The position numbers were made by a program, and so were the translations under genes. Below are positions 25,058 to 33,760 of a stretch of 64,000 bases of DNA, piece by piece; positions within the stretch are counted from its first letter, which is position 1, and each line of letters begins with the position of its first letter. The stretch is from Bdellovibrio reynosensis (GTDB lineage: Bacteria; Bdellovibrionota; Bdellovibrionia; Bdellovibrionales; Bdellovibrionaceae). The stretch is from NCBI RefSeq assembly GCF_022814725.1, contig NZ_CP093442.1, positions 3,472,001-3,536,000 on the forward strand. The letters run 5' to 3'. The notes below the pieces were generated by a model. That model saw only the letters and a list, made by a program, of their open reading frames with translations, was not told where the DNA came from and made no database searches.

Positions 25058-27655
25058 GTGGACTTTAAAACTCTGTTTGAACAGGCACCAGATTTATACT
25101 GTGTACTTCTTCCTGATTTTACCGTCATTGCTGTTTCGGATGCCTACAATCGCGCTACTAAAACCCGTCGTGAGGAAATGATCGGAAAAACCATGTTCGA
25201 AGTTTTTCCAGATAATCCCGATGATCCGAACGCTACAGGCGTCACGAATCTTCGCCATTCATTAGAAACGGCCTTACGTACAAAACAACCTGATTCGATG
25301 GCGGTGCAAAAATATGACATCCGCCGACCTCAAGAAGAAGGCGGTGGTTTTGAAGAGCGATACTGGAGCCCTGTCAACACGCCAATCTTAAATGAACAGG
25401 GCGAGGTCATTTATCTTCTTCATAAAGCGCAAGATGTTACTGACTTTATCAACCTAAAAAAACAAGAGCAGTGGCGCACCCAAGAGTCCGAGCAGTGGCG
25501 CAGTCGTGCCATTCAAGTTGAGTCTGACATTTATGAGCGAGCTCAAGAGATACAAAAAGCCAATAAAGAATTGGCGGCAAAAGAACGGGAGCTGCGCAAA
25601 TTATATGAAAAACTGACAGAGCTTGATCGTCAGAAAACGCAATTTTTTGCAAACGTCAGTCACGAACTACGAACCCCGCTGACACTAATAATTGGCCCTG
25701 TGGACCAGCTTTTAAAGTCGCCAGAAATAACCGCCAAGACTAAAGAACTTTTAGAACTGATTCGTAAAAATGCCATGGCTCTTTTAAGGCAAGTTAATGA
25801 CTTGCTGGATATAGCGAAATTTGATGCTGGGGAGTTAGCGGCCCATTATGAACAAATTCAACTTAATGAATTCGTAAAACGTATTGCTGATAACTTTAGC
25901 GTCTTAGCTCAGGAAAAAAATATTCAGTTTACTTTGGATCTTCCGGAAGAGTTAAAAGTCGAAGTGGATCCAGATAAGCTGCAAAAAATAGTGATGAATT
26001 TATTGGGTAATGCTTTTAAGTTCACTCCTGCTAACGGTAAAATTCGTATTTCGCTTGAAAACAAGGTGAAGGAAGGTCGACCGTATTTTGTATTAAGCGT
26101 GGCGGATAGCGGACCAGGGATTCCTGAAAATCAGCGTAAAAATATTTTTGAACGATTCTTTCAAATTGAGGATTCAAAGGTACGGCAAAAAGGTGGAACT
26201 GGGTTGGGCCTTTCTATTGTTAAAGACTTCACCGACCTTTTACAAGGTAAGGTCGAAGTGTCCCAAGCCCAGGAAGGTGGGGCTCAATTTATCATTGAAA
26301 TTCCAATGATTGCCCCTGAAAAAACTGAAGTCTTTACTTCGATTCATGAAGGCAGCCAAGAACTGACTCAGCAACAAATGATTTCAGAATTAATTGAAGA
26401 AAAATCAGAAACGACTCCTGAATTCTATAAGGATGAAGAATCTGATCAGGCCGTGATTTTAGTGGTCGAAGATAATTCAGCCCTTAGAAATTTTGTCGCG
26501 AGCTGCTTAAGTGCGGAATTTCGCTGCGTCACTGCGGGCGATGGCCTTGAAGGCTATCGGCAAGCGCAATTGATTAAGCCTGATTTAATCCTGACGGACT
26601 TAATGATGCCTAAATACGATGGAACCTACTTAATTGATCATCTGCGTTTGGATCAAGAGATTAAAGATATTCCCGTCATCGTGCTTACCGCACGCGCAGA
26701 TGATAAGTTAAGAATGGATCTATTATCCCGCGGGGCTGCTGATTATCTTTTAAAACCATTTCCGCCTGAAGAGCTGCTTGTGCGCGTGCGTAATCATGTC
26801 AGTTATTATCGTGCTAAAAGACTTTTGCAAACAGAACTTGAAATGCAAGGTGAAGACCTAGACGAAATGGTGCGTGAACTGGCCTCTGCCAATCAGGAAC
26901 TAAAACGTCTTAGTAAAATGAAGGATGAATTCTTGGCGACCCTGTCCCATGAGCTTAGAACTCCGGCAAGTATCATTTTCAGTTATTCAGAAATGTTAAA
27001 AGAAGAAGAATTAGAAAGTGAATTTATGATAGAAGCAATCGAGGCTGTGAATCGTAACGCCAAAATGCAGCTTCGCTTAGTGTCTGATTTGCTTGATATC
27101 GCTCGTAGTATGAAAGGAAAAATTTCCCTGGCTCGAGAAAAGATACTTTTTGAAGACGTGCTTCAAGAAGTGCTGCAGTCACAAAACTATTTTGCAAAAG
27201 AAAAAGGCGTGGAGCTTAAATTTAAAACGGGTCCAGCCTTGCCACCGATATGGGCCGACCCAGTGCGGCTGTCACAGATTTTAGGCAACTTGATTTCTAA
27301 CGCTATTAAATTTACCCATCCTGGGGGACACATCCTAATAGAAGCAGTTCAGAATAAAGGTTTTATTAATGTCTCTGTGATTGATGACGGCGAAGGAATC
27401 ACTCCAGATTACTTACCCCACATTTTTAAGCCGTTTACGCAGCAGAACTCTACGTTGGCTAGATCCCATACAGGCTTAGGACTGGGACTTTCCATCGTCC
27501 AACATTTGGTGCAACTTCATGGTGGCACTATTTCAGCCCACAGCGAAGGTTTAAACAGAGGCTCTAAGTTCCTATTAAGTTTACCTGTGTTTGATGAAAA
27601 GTTGATTTCAAACTTTGATAGCATCCAACGGCAGGACGGGGACTTGCACCACTAA
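25058..27655 (+). CDS. Hybrid sensor histidine kinase with two kinase cores
   Basis: 865 residues from the GTG at 25058, which has AGGAG 8 bases upstream; an in-frame TTG at 25040 lacks one. Domains in order: PAS (about 5-130), coiled coil (140-190), HisKA with SHELRTPLT (about 198), HATPase with DSGPGIP, receiver with LTDLMMPKYDG (Asp near 511), a second HisKA with SHELRTPAS (about 629) and a second HATPase with DDGEGITPDY. No membrane segment is seen, so sensing is cytoplasmic. Two complete kinase cores around one receiver is unusual. No response regulator is adjacent. The next gene starts 22 bases downstream and may be co-transcribed. Confidence 0.92.
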   Translation: MDFKTLFEQAPDLYCVLLPDFTVIAVSDAYNRATKTRREEMIGKTMFEVFPDNPDDPNATGVTNLRHSLETALRTKQPDSMAVQKYDIRRPQEEGGGFEERYWSPVNTPILNEQGEVIYLLHKAQDVTDFINLKKQEQWRTQESEQWRSRAIQVESDIYERAQEIQKANKELAAKERELRKLYEKLTELDRQKTQFFANVSHELRTPLTLIIGPVDQLLKSPEITAKTKELLELIRKNAMALLRQVNDLLDIAKFDAGELAAHYEQIQLNEFVKRIADNFSVLAQEKNIQFTLDLPEELKVEVDPDKLQKIVMNLLGNAFKFTPANGKIRISLENKVKEGRPYFVLSVADSGPGIPENQRKNIFERFFQIEDSKVRQKGGTGLGLSIVKDFTDLLQGKVEVSQAQEGGAQFIIEIPMIAPEKTEVFTSIHEGSQELTQQQMISELIEEKSETTPEFYKDEESDQAVILVVEDNSALRNFVASCLSAEFRCVTAGDGLEGYRQAQLIKPDLILTDLMMPKYDGTYLIDHLRLDQEIKDIPVIVLTARADDKLRMDLLSRGAADYLLKPFPPEELLVRVRNHVSYYRAKRLLQTELEMQGEDLDEMVRELASANQELKRLSKMKDEFLATLSHELRTPASIIFSYSEMLKEEELESEFMIEAIEAVNRNAKMQLRLVSDLLDIARSMKGKISLAREKILFEDVLQEVLQSQNYFAKEKGVELKFKTGPALPPIWADPVRLSQILGNLISNAIKFTHPGGHILIEAVQNKGFINVSVIDDGEGITPDYLPHIFKPFTQQNSTLARSHTGLGLGLSIVQHLVQLHGGTISAHSEGLNRGSKFLLSLPVFDEKLISNFDSIQRQDGDLHH

Positions 27656-27677
27656 GATCTAACTGTCAACATGGGGT

Positions 27678-29801
27678 ATGCGTTTAATTTTAATTTTTAG
27701 CTCGTTGTTCTTGGTTCAGTGTACAAGCCCTTCTATCAAAAATTTTCCAGCGGTGCGTACTACGGCTGGAAGTAATTTGGTTTTAGATAAAAGCGGATAT
27801 CTTTATGATCCCTTAGATACTTCATGTGATGGATATCCTAGGGTGCAGGTGGAAACAATGCCTGGTACATGTTTGGGCTTGGTGCTGCCACGAGAACGCG
27901 CCTTAGACCGGGCAACTGATAAAGGATTTATTAAACCTCGCACGATTGTGCAAATTCCTGGGACACCGAATTTTTTAGTGGTGGATATGGGCGGATGGTC
28001 CCCTAAAAACGGTCGGTTGTTTTTGTTAAAAAAATCAGCAAAAGGTCCCTATGAAATTCAGTTGTTAAAAGCACAACTTGAAACGCCCCATGGTTTGGCT
28101 TTAGGGCCGGATAAATACTTTTACATCGGCGAGCGTACCCAGATTTCAAAATTCCAATTAAATGCAAATTTGCAACCCGCGGACTGGCAGCTCGTGATTG
28201 GGAACCTAGTGCGAAAAGAAGGGTACATGCATCCCTTATCTCAATTCGTTTTTGATCCCCGGAATGGCGATCTTTATATTAACTCCGGGTCACCCAGTGA
28301 TCATTGCGTAGTTCAAGGAACGGGCGCATATAAAACTTGTCCCGAGGATTCTGCCCAAGGTAATGGCGCCATTTATCGCATTCCAGCTCAGCTTCTAAAA
28401 AAAGTTCCGCCAGGGGGGATCAAGTATTTTGAAGTGTCTGCTTTAGGTCTTAGGAATTCCATGGCCATGGCTGTTTCCGATGCAGGTGTTTTAGTGCAAG
28501 GTGAAAATAGCCGCGACTTCCCTGAACTTGATGAACCCTATGAAGAAATGAACGTCATTCATTTAGATCAGCATCGTGGTTTCCACTACGGTTGGCCCTA
28601 CTGCTATGATTTTCATGCGACTTCGCCAGAATGGTTGTTTCCTGAAAACAAAGATCTTCCTTTGCATAAGCAATTCACTAAACCCGTTGATTGTAATTTA
28701 AAAAATCCTTCAACCGTGGGGGAATATCAAGCACCTTGGTTGTTGATGCCCCCGCATGTGGCGCCTTTACATATGGCCTACTATAAAGGGTCCTTGTTTA
28801 AAGACCTTTTTGGCGGTCGGTTGATCGTTAGCTGGCATGGTTATCAACCCGCAGGGCAAAGACTTGTGGCTTATTCCGTTGATGAAAAAGGTTTACCCTT
28901 AGAGCAGAAGTCAGCAACGTCATCGACATATAATTTCAATGTCGCTGGAGCATGTCCGGTGAAGAAACCTTTCCAACCCCATGGCGGGATGGATCGTCAC
29001 GGGGAATATTTAGAAATCATTTCGAAATGGAATGAAGTCAAAGGCGTTCGACCTAAAGGGGCGCCGGTGGGATTTACCGAAGCGGAAGATGGATCTATCT
29101 GGATTGTTGAAGATCGCGAAAGTCGCACGATCTTACGTTTGGCCAGAAGTCAAAAAGCGAATTACAAAGAAAGTTGTGACTCAAGAGCAGATGCCGTGGA
29201 TCCCCAAGTGCAATTGTTAGCATGGCGATCCATCGTGCGCAGTCAGCCGGCTTTAGAGCAAGGCTATAAAGAAGTGGTTTCTGAAGTTATTCAAAAAAAC
29301 TGCATGGGTTGTCACGGCAATGTGCAAAGTAACGACATCGTTCAAGATCGTTTTAGCACTTTGGATTTCTTAGTTAAGAATGAATGGGTTGTGCCTAAAA
29401 ACCTAGAGCATAGTAAACTTTATGGCTCCATCGCACGCATAGAGGGTTACACTCCAATGCCTCCAGCAGATAAACCCCAGTTTTTCGGAACAGCGGAAGG
29501 GGTGCGTTTAAATAAGATTGTTGAAAAGTGGCTGAACCTGTTGCCAGCAAATATTGAAAGTATCCACAGCAGATTTACCTTAAAAGAAAAACGCAATGTT
29601 CGCCAGGTTCCGGGTACCCAAGGGAAAGTATGTGGTCAGCTATTATCTGGTGATATTATTTCAATTGATCCGCGTGCGAATGCAACAGTGACTAAAGACG
29701 GCTACACCTGGTATCGAGTTTATCTAGTGCCTTCCCACAGTCGATTATTTAAAGACGAGTGCCGTTGGCCAGAAGATGGCGTTTTCTATATCGCGAAGTA
29801 A
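27678..29801 (+). CDS. Lipoprotein PQQ-type sugar dehydrogenase fused to a cytochrome c domain
   Basis: 707 residues. A lipoprotein signal (LFLVQC) anchors it to a membrane. Residues about 70-480 look like a beta-propeller of the glucose/sorbosone dehydrogenase type (TPHGLALGPDKYFYIGE, then GENSRDFPELDEPYEEMN and HYGWPYCYD). A single heme c motif CMGCH follows near residue 541, with a PMPPADKP segment that could supply the axial Met. A short C-terminal domain (about 630-707) is unassigned. The likely role is oxidation of a sugar or aldose with electrons passed to the heme. The substrate and the use of PQQ are inferred from the family. Confidence 0.82.
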   Translation: MRLILIFSSLFLVQCTSPSIKNFPAVRTTAGSNLVLDKSGYLYDPLDTSCDGYPRVQVETMPGTCLGLVLPRERALDRATDKGFIKPRTIVQIPGTPNFLVVDMGGWSPKNGRLFLLKKSAKGPYEIQLLKAQLETPHGLALGPDKYFYIGERTQISKFQLNANLQPADWQLVIGNLVRKEGYMHPLSQFVFDPRNGDLYINSGSPSDHCVVQGTGAYKTCPEDSAQGNGAIYRIPAQLLKKVPPGGIKYFEVSALGLRNSMAMAVSDAGVLVQGENSRDFPELDEPYEEMNVIHLDQHRGFHYGWPYCYDFHATSPEWLFPENKDLPLHKQFTKPVDCNLKNPSTVGEYQAPWLLMPPHVAPLHMAYYKGSLFKDLFGGRLIVSWHGYQPAGQRLVAYSVDEKGLPLEQKSATSSTYNFNVAGACPVKKPFQPHGGMDRHGEYLEIISKWNEVKGVRPKGAPVGFTEAEDGSIWIVEDRESRTILRLARSQKANYKESCDSRADAVDPQVQLLAWRSIVRSQPALEQGYKEVVSEVIQKNCMGCHGNVQSNDIVQDRFSTLDFLVKNEWVVPKNLEHSKLYGSIARIEGYTPMPPADKPQFFGTAEGVRLNKIVEKWLNLLPANIESIHSRFTLKEKRNVRQVPGTQGKVCGQLLSGDIISIDPRANATVTKDGYTWYRVYLVPSHSRLFKDECRWPEDGVFYIAK

Positions 29802-29804
29802 GAT

Positions 29805-30839
29805 TTAAACGTTAGTCTCAGGGGGACGTTCGTCGTCGGTCATAACTTTAGGTTGTGTCTTATGCAGATCCGATACGTCCCTGGCCGTTGCATAAATGCT
29901 GTGACCCACGGGCGCGGCAATCCAACTTAGCCAAATCACTTTGCCATCTTTGGCGATGTAGCGATTTTCAAAATGGATCACAGGTTCCCCTGTTGCAAGT
30001 TTGTTCGCTTCTATGCGAGTCGATTCAAGATCGTCCGGATGGATAAAGTTAAAGAAAGTTTTTGAAGTCAGTTCAAACGCTGAATATCCTAGCAATCTTT
30101 CAAATGCCGGATTTACTTTTGTAAAGTTGCCATTCATGTCAGCTAAGACATGCAGATCCAGTGAAAATTCAAAAAATTTGTCCAGTTCATTTTCAGCGCG
30201 CTGTCTGCGAGTGCTATCGCGGTAGACTACGTAAGCTGCGATATTCATTAAAACTAAAACCAAAGTTCCACCGGCAGTTACGATTGAAAAGGTGCGGGTG
30301 CTAAGGCGGTTTGATTCTTCCATACGCGCAGCAAGTATATTTTCTTCGGTTTGTAACATGCCCGCAAACAGGGTCTGAATTTTATGCTCATGGCTTTTAA
30401 AAATTTTCACGTTTTCAGCAGTAAAGATGTCACCTTCTTTTTTCTGTGACACGTGTTTGACTACGGAATCCAATTGACCAATTCGCACATATAGAACTGT
30501 TTCTAATTCTCGCAACTGTGCAATTTGTTGTGGGTTACTTTTAATTAATTCCTCTAAGCGGCGAATGTTAGTAGATAGCTTTCTTTTTTCTGCCTGGTAT
30601 TCGTCAAGAAAAGCCGATTGGTGAGTAATGTAATAACCGCGAGTATGGGTTTGTGCATTGGAGATGTTTAAGGCCAGTCGTTCTATTTCCCGTTGGATAT
30701 GATAAGAGGAAACAATCCCGTGGGAGCTTTCTAAAAGCTTTTTTGTACTACGGTCTGAACTTATAGTGATGAACGCAACCAGCAAACTCGCTATTAAGAA
30801 CCCCACATAAAATCGAACACGTATAATAGGTTTTTTCAC
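29805..30839 (-). CDS. CHASE3 and PAS sensor protein without an output domain
   Basis: 344 residues: a first membrane helix (about 10-30), a CHASE3-like four-helix sensor (about 35-180, with HTRGYYITHQ), a second membrane helix (about 188-210), and a PAS/PAC domain (about 220-330, with NPAFERLLGYSAFEL, FNFIHPDD and ENRYIAKDGKVIWLSW). After PAS only about 15 residues remain. HisKA, HATPase, GGDEF and MCP domains are all absent. The stop codon is clean, so it may be a natural receptor that works through a partner, or a shortened kinase. It converges on the lipoprotein dehydrogenase gene with a 3-base gap. Confidence 0.85.
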   Translation of the reverse strand: MKKPIIRVRFYVGFLIASLLVAFITISSDRSTKKLLESSHGIVSSYHIQREIERLALNISNAQTHTRGYYITHQSAFLDEYQAEKRKLSTNIRRLEELIKSNPQQIAQLRELETVLYVRIGQLDSVVKHVSQKKEGDIFTAENVKIFKSHEHKIQTLFAGMLQTEENILAARMEESNRLSTRTFSIVTAGGTLVLVLMNIAAYVVYRDSTRRQRAENELDKFFEFSLDLHVLADMNGNFTKVNPAFERLLGYSAFELTSKTFFNFIHPDDLESTRIEANKLATGEPVIHFENRYIAKDGKVIWLSWIAAPVGHSIYATARDVSDLHKTQPKVMTDDERPPETNV

Positions 30840-30985
30840 CTAAATAGACTTTTATTATTTGGTACCAATAGCAAGCTGGTTTTAGGCGAGCTGTATTTGT
30901 GCAGAGAAATTAATTACTTAGCGAATGTGGGTCGTTGGGTTTTAGTTTAGTTGCGTTGCCAGACTATAAATCTGTGTTGAAAGTC

Positions 30986-31016
30986 TTGACCCTCCAATGA
31001 TTGGAGGGTTTAGGAT
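30986..31016 (+). promoter_or_regulatory. CueR-type operator/promoter of copA
   Basis: TTGACC (-35, 30986-30991) and TAGGAT (-10, 31011-31016) are separated by 19 bases, the long spacer typical of MerR-family promoters. The spacer region holds the dyad ACCCTCC-N7-GGAGGGT (30989-31009), matching the CueR box pattern ACCTTCC-N7-GGAAGGT. Copper-bound CueR would twist this DNA to activate transcription. Confidence 0.92.
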
Positions 31017-31036
31017 AGTCTTATAGGAAGGCCAGT

Positions 31037-33313
31037 ATGAATACAAACGAACATAACCACCACAATCACGGAAGCCAGGAACACTCTAAGGAACTTCATT
31101 TAGAAATCGAAGGAATGAACTGTGCCTCTTGTGTTAATAAAGTTCAAAAGGCGCTAAAATCTGTCGACGGCGTAGAAGACGTTGCTGTCAATCTTGCCAC
31201 TGAAAAAGCTAAAGTCACTTTTAAAGGGCATGGACCTGGGCATAAAGATCTGTCTGAGGCCGTTAAAAAAGCGGGCTATTCAGTAAAGTTTAAAAATGAA
31301 GATCGTCATACAGAAAATCACATGCACCATGGCGAAGTGCCAGGTGAAGACAAACAAAAAAGTTTGCGCCGTCAGGGACTAAAAGTTCTTATTGCTTTTG
31401 GCCTAGTGGCGCCCTTGGTTTTGCCTATGATTTTGCAACCCTTCGGAATTTCGTTTCATTGGTCACCGTTTGTTCAATTTATATTGGCAGCACCAATTCA
31501 ATTTTGGTTAGGCGCAAGATTTTACGGAACGGGCCTAAAAGCTATTAAGAATTTTTCCGGCAACATGGATTTGTTAGTTGCTTTGGGAACTTCTGCAGCG
31601 TTTGGTCTAAGTCTTTATATATGGTTGTTCTCAGGAAGCGAACACGTCGCGGAAAAACTTTATTTTGAAGCTGCGGCGGTCATCGTCACTTTAGTCCTTT
31701 TCGGGAAATATTTAGAAGCTAAAGCAAAACTGCAAACTTCTGAAGCCATTCGTGCCCTACAATCGATTCGGCCGGAAACGGCGCGAATTAAAACGGCTGA
31801 AGAAGAAAAAGAAATACCAATTAACGCAGTTAAAGTGGGCGATGTCGTCATCGTCCGGCCTGGGGAAAAAATCCCCACAGATGGAACAGTCCTTCACGGA
31901 AACAGTGAAGTCGATGAGTCATTGTTAACAGGTGAAAGTCTGCCTGTTGCTAAAACACCTGACAGTAAAGTTATTGGTGGGTCTATAAACTCCTTTGGGG
32001 TGTTGCATGTTAAAACCACGGCCATTGGCGCAGAAAGTACTTTGGAAAGAATCGTTCGTTTGGTTGAAAATGCCCAAGCCGCAAAAGCCCCGGTAGAGCG
32101 ACTTGTTGATAAAGTAAGCGCTGTCTTTGTGCCGGTAGTGATGCTTTTAGCTTTAATTACTATTCTTGCTTGGGGACTCTCTACGGGGAATTGGGAGCAA
32201 GCCATTATTAATGGTGTTGCTGTCCTAGTAATAGCATGTCCGTGTGCTTTGGGGCTTGCAACTCCCGCCGCCATTATTGTGGGTACGGGCGTGGCCGCTA
32301 AGGTGGGTATCTTAATCAAGGATGCGGAGGCTTTAGAGATTGCTCACTCAGTAACTAAAATTGCTTTTGATAAAACGGGTACGTTGACTGAAGGAAAGCC
32401 TCAAGTCAGCAATTTCGTTAGTGTTGAGGGTAGTGACAGTGCCGTGTTTGCTCAGTTAGCAAGTGTGCAATCAGGAAGTGAACATCCTTTGGCTAAAGTG
32501 ACTTTAGCTTGGGCGAAAAATCATGGAATAAAATATGAACCTGCGCAAAACATCAAAGCAATTCCAGGCAAAGGTTTAGAAGGTGTCGTGAATGGTGAAA
32601 ACATCATTGTAGGAACTTTCAAATTAATGGCAGAACGAAATATTGATTTAGGTTCGTTACAGCAGCGTTTTGAACAGCGAATGAATGAAGGCGAAACTGT
32701 ATCGTTTATCGCCAATACCAGCAGCGGAAAAATTTTAGGTATGATTTCTTTCAGCGATCAACCTAAAGCTGAAAGTAAAGAAAGTATCGCGAAGCTTCAT
32801 GAGCTTAACATCAAAACCATGATGGTAACCGGAGATAACGAAGGAAGTGCTTTAAAAGTAGCAAAAGCTCTTGGTATTGATGAAGTTAAAGCCCAAGTCT
32901 TGCCTGGTGAAAAAGCCCAGGTGGTGGAAAGTTTAAAAGTCCAAGGCGAAAGAGTGGCTATGGTGGGGGACGGTGTTAATGATGCTCCGGCGCTTGCTGC
33001 GGCCCATGTTGGAATCGCCATGGCTACTGGAACTGACGTAGCCATGCACACTGCGGGAATTACTTTGATGCGAGGTAATCCATTACTGATTGCTGATGCC
33101 ATCGAGATTTCACGAAGAACCTATAGCAAAATTAAACAGAACTTATTCTGGGCCTTTATTTATAATATTATTGGAATTCCATTGGCGGCGGCCGGATATT
33201 TAAGTCCAGTGCTTGCGGGTGCAGCCATGGCCTTTAGCAGCGTGAGTGTTATCTCAAATGCATTATTATTGCGTCGATGGAAACCAGCCAGTCAGAAAAG
33301 GGTGGAAAAATAA
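31037..33313 (+). CDS. copA: Copper-exporting P1B-type ATPase
   Basis: 758 residues. A His-rich N-terminus (HNHHNHGSQEH) is followed by one heavy-metal-associated domain with GMNCASC. The membrane core has the metal-binding CPCALG, the phosphorylation motif DKTGTLTEG, the HP-loop GSEHPLA and the hinge MVGDGVNDAPAL. It pumps Cu(I) out of the cytoplasm using ATP. AGGAAGG precedes the ATG. cueR follows after one base, so pump and regulator share one transcript driven by the CueR-type promoter upstream. Confidence 0.96.
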   Translation: MNTNEHNHHNHGSQEHSKELHLEIEGMNCASCVNKVQKALKSVDGVEDVAVNLATEKAKVTFKGHGPGHKDLSEAVKKAGYSVKFKNEDRHTENHMHHGEVPGEDKQKSLRRQGLKVLIAFGLVAPLVLPMILQPFGISFHWSPFVQFILAAPIQFWLGARFYGTGLKAIKNFSGNMDLLVALGTSAAFGLSLYIWLFSGSEHVAEKLYFEAAAVIVTLVLFGKYLEAKAKLQTSEAIRALQSIRPETARIKTAEEEKEIPINAVKVGDVVIVRPGEKIPTDGTVLHGNSEVDESLLTGESLPVAKTPDSKVIGGSINSFGVLHVKTTAIGAESTLERIVRLVENAQAAKAPVERLVDKVSAVFVPVVMLLALITILAWGLSTGNWEQAIINGVAVLVIACPCALGLATPAAIIVGTGVAAKVGILIKDAEALEIAHSVTKIAFDKTGTLTEGKPQVSNFVSVEGSDSAVFAQLASVQSGSEHPLAKVTLAWAKNHGIKYEPAQNIKAIPGKGLEGVVNGENIIVGTFKLMAERNIDLGSLQQRFEQRMNEGETVSFIANTSSGKILGMISFSDQPKAESKESIAKLHELNIKTMMVTGDNEGSALKVAKALGIDEVKAQVLPGEKAQVVESLKVQGERVAMVGDGVNDAPALAAAHVGIAMATGTDVAMHTAGITLMRGNPLLIADAIEISRRTYSKIKQNLFWAFIYNIIGIPLAAAGYLSPVLAGAAMAFSSVSVISNALLLRRWKPASQKRVEK

Positions 33314-33314
33314 G

Positions 33315-33713
33315 ATGAAACAAATGAGTATCGGCGATGCCGCCAAAATTTCTGGAGTCAGCGACAAATTGATTCGACATTATGAATCCATAGGCATCAT
33401 ACCTAAAGCGCAAAGAAGTGAATCAGGTTATAGAATTTATTCTGAAAACGATGTTCATATCCTATCATTCGTAAAAAGATCACGAACCCTCGGATTTTCT
33501 ATGAAGGAAATAAAGAAGCTGGTTAGTCTATGGCGCAATAAAAACCGCGCCAGTGGAGAAGTAAAAGCTCTGGCTACGAAGCATATCGAAGAAATGGAAC
33601 AGAAAATTAAAGAGCTTGAGGAAATGGTTAAGACCCTCAAGCATTTAGCGCGTCACTGTCACGGTGATGGCCGCCCCGACTGTCCAATTTTAGATGATTT
33701 AGCGGGACACTAG
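33315..33713 (+). CDS. cueR: MerR-family copper-responsive activator CueR
   Basis: 132 residues. The N-terminal winged helix has KISGVSDKLIRHYESIGI, then a long dimerisation helix, and the metal loop near the C-terminus is CHGDGRPDCPILDDL. The two Cys, eight residues apart, match the Cu(I)-binding pair of E. coli CueR. The ATG at 33315 follows the copA stop after one base; a longer frame starting at 33246 inside copA would not match the family. It should bind both dyads described at 30989-31009 and 33717-33737. Confidence 0.95.
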   Translation: MKQMSIGDAAKISGVSDKLIRHYESIGIIPKAQRSESGYRIYSENDVHILSFVKRSRTLGFSMKEIKKLVSLWRNKNRASGEVKALATKHIEEMEQKIKELEEMVKTLKHLARHCHGDGRPDCPILDDLAGH

Positions 33714-33744
33714 TTGACCTTCCAAATATGGGAAGGTTTATCGT
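33714..33744 (+). promoter_or_regulatory. CueR-type operator/promoter of the multicopper oxidase gene
   Basis: TTGACC (-35, 33714-33719) and TATCGT (-10, 33739-33744) lie 19 bases apart. The dyad ACCTTCC-N7-GGAAGGT (33717-33737) is the exact E. coli CueR half-site pair. It begins at the base after the cueR stop codon. Confidence 0.92.
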
Positions 33745-33760
33745 GGTACTAAGAGGATAT

